Below, piece by piece: positions 7,012-9,857 of a stretch of 9,857 bases of DNA. Location: positions 1 through 9,857 of the forward strand of contig DASWLD010000219.1 of the NCBI GenBank assembly GCA_036396275.1, given 5' to 3'. This DNA comes from JACQFZ01 sp036396275. GTDB lineage: Bacteria; Pseudomonadota; Gammaproteobacteria; Acidiferrobacterales; Sulfurifustaceae. The position numbers were made by a program, and so were the translations under genes. The notes beneath the pieces are model-generated. The model saw nothing but the letters and a program-made list of their open reading frames with translations. It had not been told where the DNA came from and did no database searches. Every line of letters starts with the position of its first letter. Positions within the stretch are counted from its first letter, which is position 1.

Positions 7012-7105
7012 AACCGCAGATGAACGCAGATGAACGCAGATATGAAAGAAAACCGTTTTGACGGATTTGGTTCTTATCCGCGTTCATCTGCGTTTATCTG
7101 CGGTT
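7012..7105. repeat. Large inverted repeat with 10-base internal period between yicC and gmk
   Basis: Two 31-base arms, 7012-7042 and 7075-7105, are reverse complements at 29 of 31 positions and are separated by 32 bases. Each arm contains three successive copies of a roughly 10-base unit (CGCAGATGAA on the left, its inverse TTCATCTGCG on the right). The inter-arm segment has a small CCGT/ACGG stem of its own. The element fills nearly all of the 109-base gap between the yicC stop and the gmk ATG, ending seven bases from that ATG. Similar CGTTCATCTGCGG strings recur between genes in many bacteria as far as I remember; this was not checked. It could act as an RNA hairpin in a yicC-gmk transcript or be a mobile palindromic element. 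Confidence 0.8.
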
Positions 7106-7114
7106 CCGAAAATA

Positions 7115-7978
7115 TTACTCGATGTTTTGCACCTGTTCGCGCATTTGCTCGATCAGCACCTTCAGCTCCACCGCGATGTTCGTAAGCCGTAGATCGACCG
7201 ACTTCGACGCGAGCGTATTGGCTTCTCGATTCAATTCCTGCATCAAGAAGTCGAGCCGCCGACCGGCCGGGCCGCGGCTTCCGAGCACGCGCGCCACTTC
7301 GACGACGTGCGCGCGCAAGCGATCAACTTCCTCGGCGATGTCCGCGCGCGTGGCGAAGATGACAAGTTCCTGCTCTAACCGTGTCGGTTCGAGCTGTGCG
7401 CGAATCTCGTCGAGCCGCGTTTCCAAACGCGCTCGATAGTCCCGCGCGATCTCGGGCAGCAGCTTCACGAGTCGTTCCAGCAACTCGCGGATCGTGCGCA
7501 GTCGCTCTTCAAGAACAGCGCGCAATCGTTCGCCCTCGCGCGCGCGGGTGGCGACCAGTTCCTCGATCGTCGCCTCACAAAGCGCCAGCGCGTCGTTACC
7601 CAAGGCATCCGCATCGAGCCCCGGTGAGCGCAGCACCCCCGGCCACCGCAACACGTCACTCACCGACATCGGCACGAGCTCCGCGGCGAACTGTCGTACC
7701 TCCCCGCCGACAACCAGCAGCTGGCGCGCCGCGACGGCGTCGAGCGTCAATCCGGCAACCGATTCTTTGACTTGGAACTTGAGGGTGGCGTCAACCTTGC
7801 CGCGTTCGAGCCGCCGGGCGATCCGTTCCCGCACGCCGGGCTCGATCGCGCGCAGCTCGTCGGGCAATCTCAGGCCGATGTCGAGGTAGCGATGATTAAC
7901 GGATCGCAGCTCCCAAACCAGCGCACCCGCCGCGAAATCGGCGCTGCGGCGGGCGAAAGCGGTCATGCTGAGCGTCAT
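7115..7978 (-). CDS. yicC: YicC family RNA-decay/endoribonuclease protein
   Basis: YicC (B. subtilis YloC) proteins have been reported as endoribonucleases; in E. coli YicC promotes decay of the small RNA RyhB. The 287 residues equal the E. coli length. The family N-terminus SMTAFARR (4-11), WELRSVNHRYLD (about 24-35) and VRERIARRLERGKVD are present. So is the highly conserved end: a GRRLDFLMQELNREANTLASKS block, LTNIAVELKVLIEQMREQVQNIE, and a terminal Glu. The frame stays open upstream to 8239, but the ATG at 7978 gives the family N-terminus and length; an ATG four codons later is a weaker alternative. Ribosome binding is weak. It is the first gene of the minus-strand group, divergent from the kinase gene with a 135-base gap. 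The exact cellular role in this organism is unknown. Confidence 0.92.
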   Translation of the reverse strand: MTLSMTAFARRSADFAAGALVWELRSVNHRYLDIGLRLPDELRAIEPGVRERIARRLERGKVDATLKFQVKESVAGLTLDAVAARQLLVVGGEVRQFAAELVPMSVSDVLRWPGVLRSPGLDADALGNDALALCEATIEELVATRAREGERLRAVLEERLRTIRELLERLVKLLPEIARDYRARLETRLDEIRAQLEPTRLEQELVIFATRADIAEEVDRLRAHVVEVARVLGSRGPAGRRLDFLMQELNREANTLASKSVDLRLTNIAVELKVLIEQMREQVQNIE

Positions 7979-8113
7979 GGCGTGGCGGCCTAAGTGTGAG
8001 GTCGCGATGGTAGCCCGAATATCGCGCGGGTAAAACCGCGGGGCCGCCAAGCGTGTACAGCCTTCTATACTCTGAAGGTACGGTCGAGCAGCCCGATCGA
8101 AGTCTTTTTGCCG
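7979..8113. promoter_or_regulatory. Divergent promoter region between yicC and the kinase gene
   Basis: The 135-base gap must serve both the minus-strand yicC group and the plus-strand kinase/phosphatase unit. On the plus strand a TATACT (8066-8071), a good -10 match, is flanked by a 5-bp inverted repeat CCTTC/GAAGG (8061-8065 / 8074-8078), but no good -35 box is seen at the right distance. On the minus strand, TTTACC followed after 16 bases by TACCAT gives a possible weak promoter for yicC. The gap's position makes it a promoter region; the exact elements are uncertain. Confidence 0.4.
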
Positions 8114-9067
8114 ATGAAAAGTAAAATCCAGAACGCACTGCCTCCCGGCTACACGTTGCGTCAATACCGAATTGTGCGCACCCTGAGCGGCGGCGGATTC
8201 AGCATCGTCTATCTCGCCGACGACGTCGACCGCGAGCAACGCGTCGTCATTAAGGAATATCTACCGAGCAATCAGGCGCGGCGCGCGAAGGATTCATCGG
8301 TCGAGACCCTGTCCACCGAAACCGACGGCCCGTTTCGCCAAGGCATCAAGCGCTTTTTCGACGAGGCCGCCGCGCTTGCCAAGATCAACCACCCGAGCGT
8401 TGTCCGCGTGATCGATTTTTTCCGCGAGAACAACACCGTCTACCTCGTCATGCGCCACGAGAAAGGAACCGATCTCAGCTGGTACATCCGGCGTCGTCGC
8501 GGCGGGTTGTCGGAGAAGTTTCTGCGCACCGTGTTTCCACAACTACTGCTCGGTTTACGCGAACTGCACTCGCATAACATGCTGCACCTCGACATCAAAC
8601 CGCCGAATATCTTCCTGCGCCCCGGCGGCAAACCGCTCTTGCTCGACTTCGGCGCCGCGCAACCGGCCTATCGCGACAACCGCGCGCTCGGCGCGCACAC
8701 GTTGACGCTCGGCTACGCGCCGATCGAGCAGCATCGACGCGGCCACCTCGGGCCGTGGACCGATCTATACGCCATCGGCGCGTCGATGCTCGCCTGCATC
8801 AGCGGCAAATCGCCGCCAGCGGCGCCCGAGCGCGCCGAGCGCGACAAGTATCGGCCCGCGACGCGCGTCTACGCCGGCCGCTACTCGCAAGAACTGCTCG
8901 AGATCATCGACTGGTGCCTGCAAATGGATCAGCTCGATCGGCCGCAAACCGTGCAAGAGCTGATCGACCGCTTCGAGCGGCCGGTGGCGGCGGAACCGGA
9001 ATCGGAGATGGGCGTGATCGATCGACTGCGCCGGTTGTCCTGGCTCAACAAAAAACAGGCCGGATGA
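8114..9067 (+). CDS. Hanks-type serine/threonine protein kinase, cytosolic
   Basis: This kinase would phosphorylate Ser/Thr residues on proteins that cannot be named from sequence. The 317 residues are almost entirely kinase domain. Visible are the glycine loop LSGGGFSIVY (24-33), the ATP-anchoring Lys47 in VVIKEYLP, Glu84 of helix C, the catalytic loop HLDIKPPN (158-165; Asp160, Lys162, Asn165), DFG (178-180), GYAPIEQH (200-207) replacing the APE motif, and GPWTDLYAIG (213-222). The IKEYLP and APIEQ variants mark the bacterial subfamily often paired with PP2C phosphatases. HLD replaces the usual HRD. After residue 290 there is only a short tail, with no membrane segment, PASTA or other sensor domain. 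The ATG at 8114 is preferred to an in-frame TTG two codons upstream; ribosome binding is weak. The stop overlaps the start of the phosphatase gene (ATGA). Confidence 0.9.
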   Translation: MKSKIQNALPPGYTLRQYRIVRTLSGGGFSIVYLADDVDREQRVVIKEYLPSNQARRAKDSSVETLSTETDGPFRQGIKRFFDEAAALAKINHPSVVRVIDFFRENNTVYLVMRHEKGTDLSWYIRRRRGGLSEKFLRTVFPQLLLGLRELHSHNMLHLDIKPPNIFLRPGGKPLLLDFGAAQPAYRDNRALGAHTLTLGYAPIEQHRRGHLGPWTDLYAIGASMLACISGKSPPAAPERAERDKYRPATRVYAGRYSQELLEIIDWCLQMDQLDRPQTVQELIDRFERPVAAEPESEMGVIDRLRRLSWLNKKQAG

Positions 9068-9857
9068 AATACCAGATCGCTCAGTTCACCAGTGCCGGCG
9101 GCCGCCTGCACAACGAAGATCGTGTAGGTATCGCCGAGCGCAAGAACGCGGTGCTGCTCGCCGTCGCCGACGGCCTCGGCGGGCATTCCGGCGGCGAGCT
9201 GGCCGCGCAAACGGCGGTCGAGACGGTGGTGCGGCTGTTTCAGGGCGTCAAGCAACCGCAGCTTCCGGACCCGTTCGCGTTTCTGGCGTTGACCATGCTC
9301 AAGGCACACAGCTCCGTGGTGGCGCGTGCTCGCGCGCATTCGCCGCCGCTCGAAGCGCGCACCACCTGCGTCCTGTGCTTGGTGCAAAGCGGTTATGCCT
9401 ATTGGGCGCATGTCGGCGACAGCCGCTTGTATCACTACCGCGGCACGCAACTGGTCAGGCGCACCGAAGATCATTCCACCATCGAGGAGCTGCGCCGCGA
9501 CGGCGTGATCACCGAAGACGAAATGGCGAACCATCCGCGCAAGAGCTATCTCTTGCGCTCGCTCGGCGGCAGCGGCGACCCGCGCATCTCGCTCGGCGAG
9601 GAAACCCCGCTGCAACCGGGCGACTCGATACTGCTGTGCAGCGACGGCCTCTGGGAAGGAATGCCAACCAAGGAAATCGGCCGCTATCTGGCGACGCCGA
9701 AGCTCGAAATCGGGATCGAGGAAATGCTCTACACCACCGAAAAGCGCATGGGCGAGAGCTGCGACAACGTAACCATCGCCTGCCTGCGATGGGAGGATCG
9801 CGCCGCCGCGCCGTCGCGTTTACGCGCGCCGATGGCGCGGCAAGTCGATGCCGACCT
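9064..9857 (+). CDS. PP2C-family protein serine/threonine phosphatase (3' end beyond window)
   Basis: This metal-dependent phosphatase presumably reverses the action of the adjacent kinase. The frame opens at the ATG overlapping the kinase stop (ATGA, with AGG a few bases upstream) and is still open after 264 codons at the window edge. PP2C motifs appear in order: NEDR (17-20), VADGLGGHSGGE (34-45, metal ligand Asp36), ARTTCVLCLV (98-107), WAHVGDSRLYHYR (114-126), EDHS (135-138), LLRSLGG (163-169), LLCSDGLWEG (190-199, Asp194) and CDNVTIACLRW (233-243, Asp234). All expected metal-binding acidic residues are present, so the enzyme should be active. The PP2C core is finished by about residue 245; the visible tail is Ala/Arg-rich without a recognisable domain, so the missing end may be short. 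No signal peptide or membrane segment is seen. Whether rph follows, as it borders yicC in related genomes, cannot be seen. Confidence 0.92.
   Translation, partial: MKYQIAQFTSAGGRLHNEDRVGIAERKNAVLLAVADGLGGHSGGELAAQTAVETVVRLFQGVKQPQLPDPFAFLALTMLKAHSSVVARARAHSPPLEARTTCVLCLVQSGYAYWAHVGDSRLYHYRGTQLVRRTEDHSTIEELRRDGVITEDEMANHPRKSYLLRSLGGSGDPRISLGEETPLQPGDSILLCSDGLWEGMPTKEIGRYLATPKLEIGIEEMLYTTEKRMGESCDNVTIACLRWEDRAAAPSRLRAPMARQVDAD

Noticed and set aside
7012..7042. Possible CRISPR-like array (three repeated 10-base units)
   Set aside because: Units are adjacent without spacers and recur in inverted form, so this is an inverted repeat, not a CRISPR array.
8108..8113. TTG start two codons upstream of the kinase ATG
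   Set aside because: The ATG at 8114 is adjacent and normally preferred; neither start has a stronger ribosome site.
7979..8239. 87-residue N-terminal extension of yicC
   Set aside because: It would overlap the kinase start on the other strand and has no similarity to YicC; starting at 7978 gives exactly the E. coli YicC length.
8929..9615. 228-residue open frame on the minus strand
   Set aside because: It covers the PP2C gene in reverse. The plus-strand frame has every PP2C motif in order, so the minus frame is a shadow.

Overview
This 9.9 kb window is GC-rich chromosomal DNA from a proteobacterium, most likely a gammaproteobacterium. The evidence is the gene order gmk-rpoZ-spoT-(ridA)-recG, the classic gammaproteobacterial spo locus, together with the closeness of the proteins to E. 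coli and Pseudomonas homologues in length and motifs. All functions come from reading motifs; no database search was run.

Layout. Positions 1-189 are non-coding and hold a CCCTCTCCC/GGGAGAGGG hairpin of dispersed-repeat type. From 190 to 7978 all genes lie on the minus strand. In transcription order they are yicC (RNA-processing/decay protein), gmk (guanylate kinase), rpoZ (RNA polymerase omega), spoT ((p)ppGpp synthetase/hydrolase), ridA (enamine/imine deaminase), recG (branched-DNA helicase) and ubiA (4-hydroxybenzoate prenyltransferase). From 8114 to the right edge the plus strand carries a divergent two-gene unit: a cytosolic Hanks-type Ser/Thr protein kinase and a PP2C-family phosphatase, joined by an ATGA stop/start overlap. 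The phosphatase reading frame is still open at the window end. No gene-free stretch exceeds 300 bases; the longest is the 215-base gap between gmk and rpoZ.

How the genes fit together. gmk, rpoZ and spoT form a guanine-nucleotide and stringent-response group: Gmk makes GDP from GMP, SpoT makes and degrades (p)ppGpp, and omega supplies part of one ppGpp site on RNA polymerase. spoT starts inside rpoZ (74-base overlap) and ubiA starts on the recG stop codon, so both pairs could be translationally coupled. The kinase/phosphatase pair is a reversible protein-phosphorylation module with no visible membrane or sensor domain.

Most of the window is ordinary housekeeping, and I see no convincing new defence or mobile system. 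The points worth a second look are in the junctions. A perfect 9-bp hairpin covers the ridA Shine-Dalgarno. A 31-bp-arm inverted repeat with a 10-base internal period abuts the gmk start, which has no visible Shine-Dalgarno. A repeat cluster forms the end of ridA and the region of the recG start. The kinase has HLD in place of HRD in its catalytic loop.
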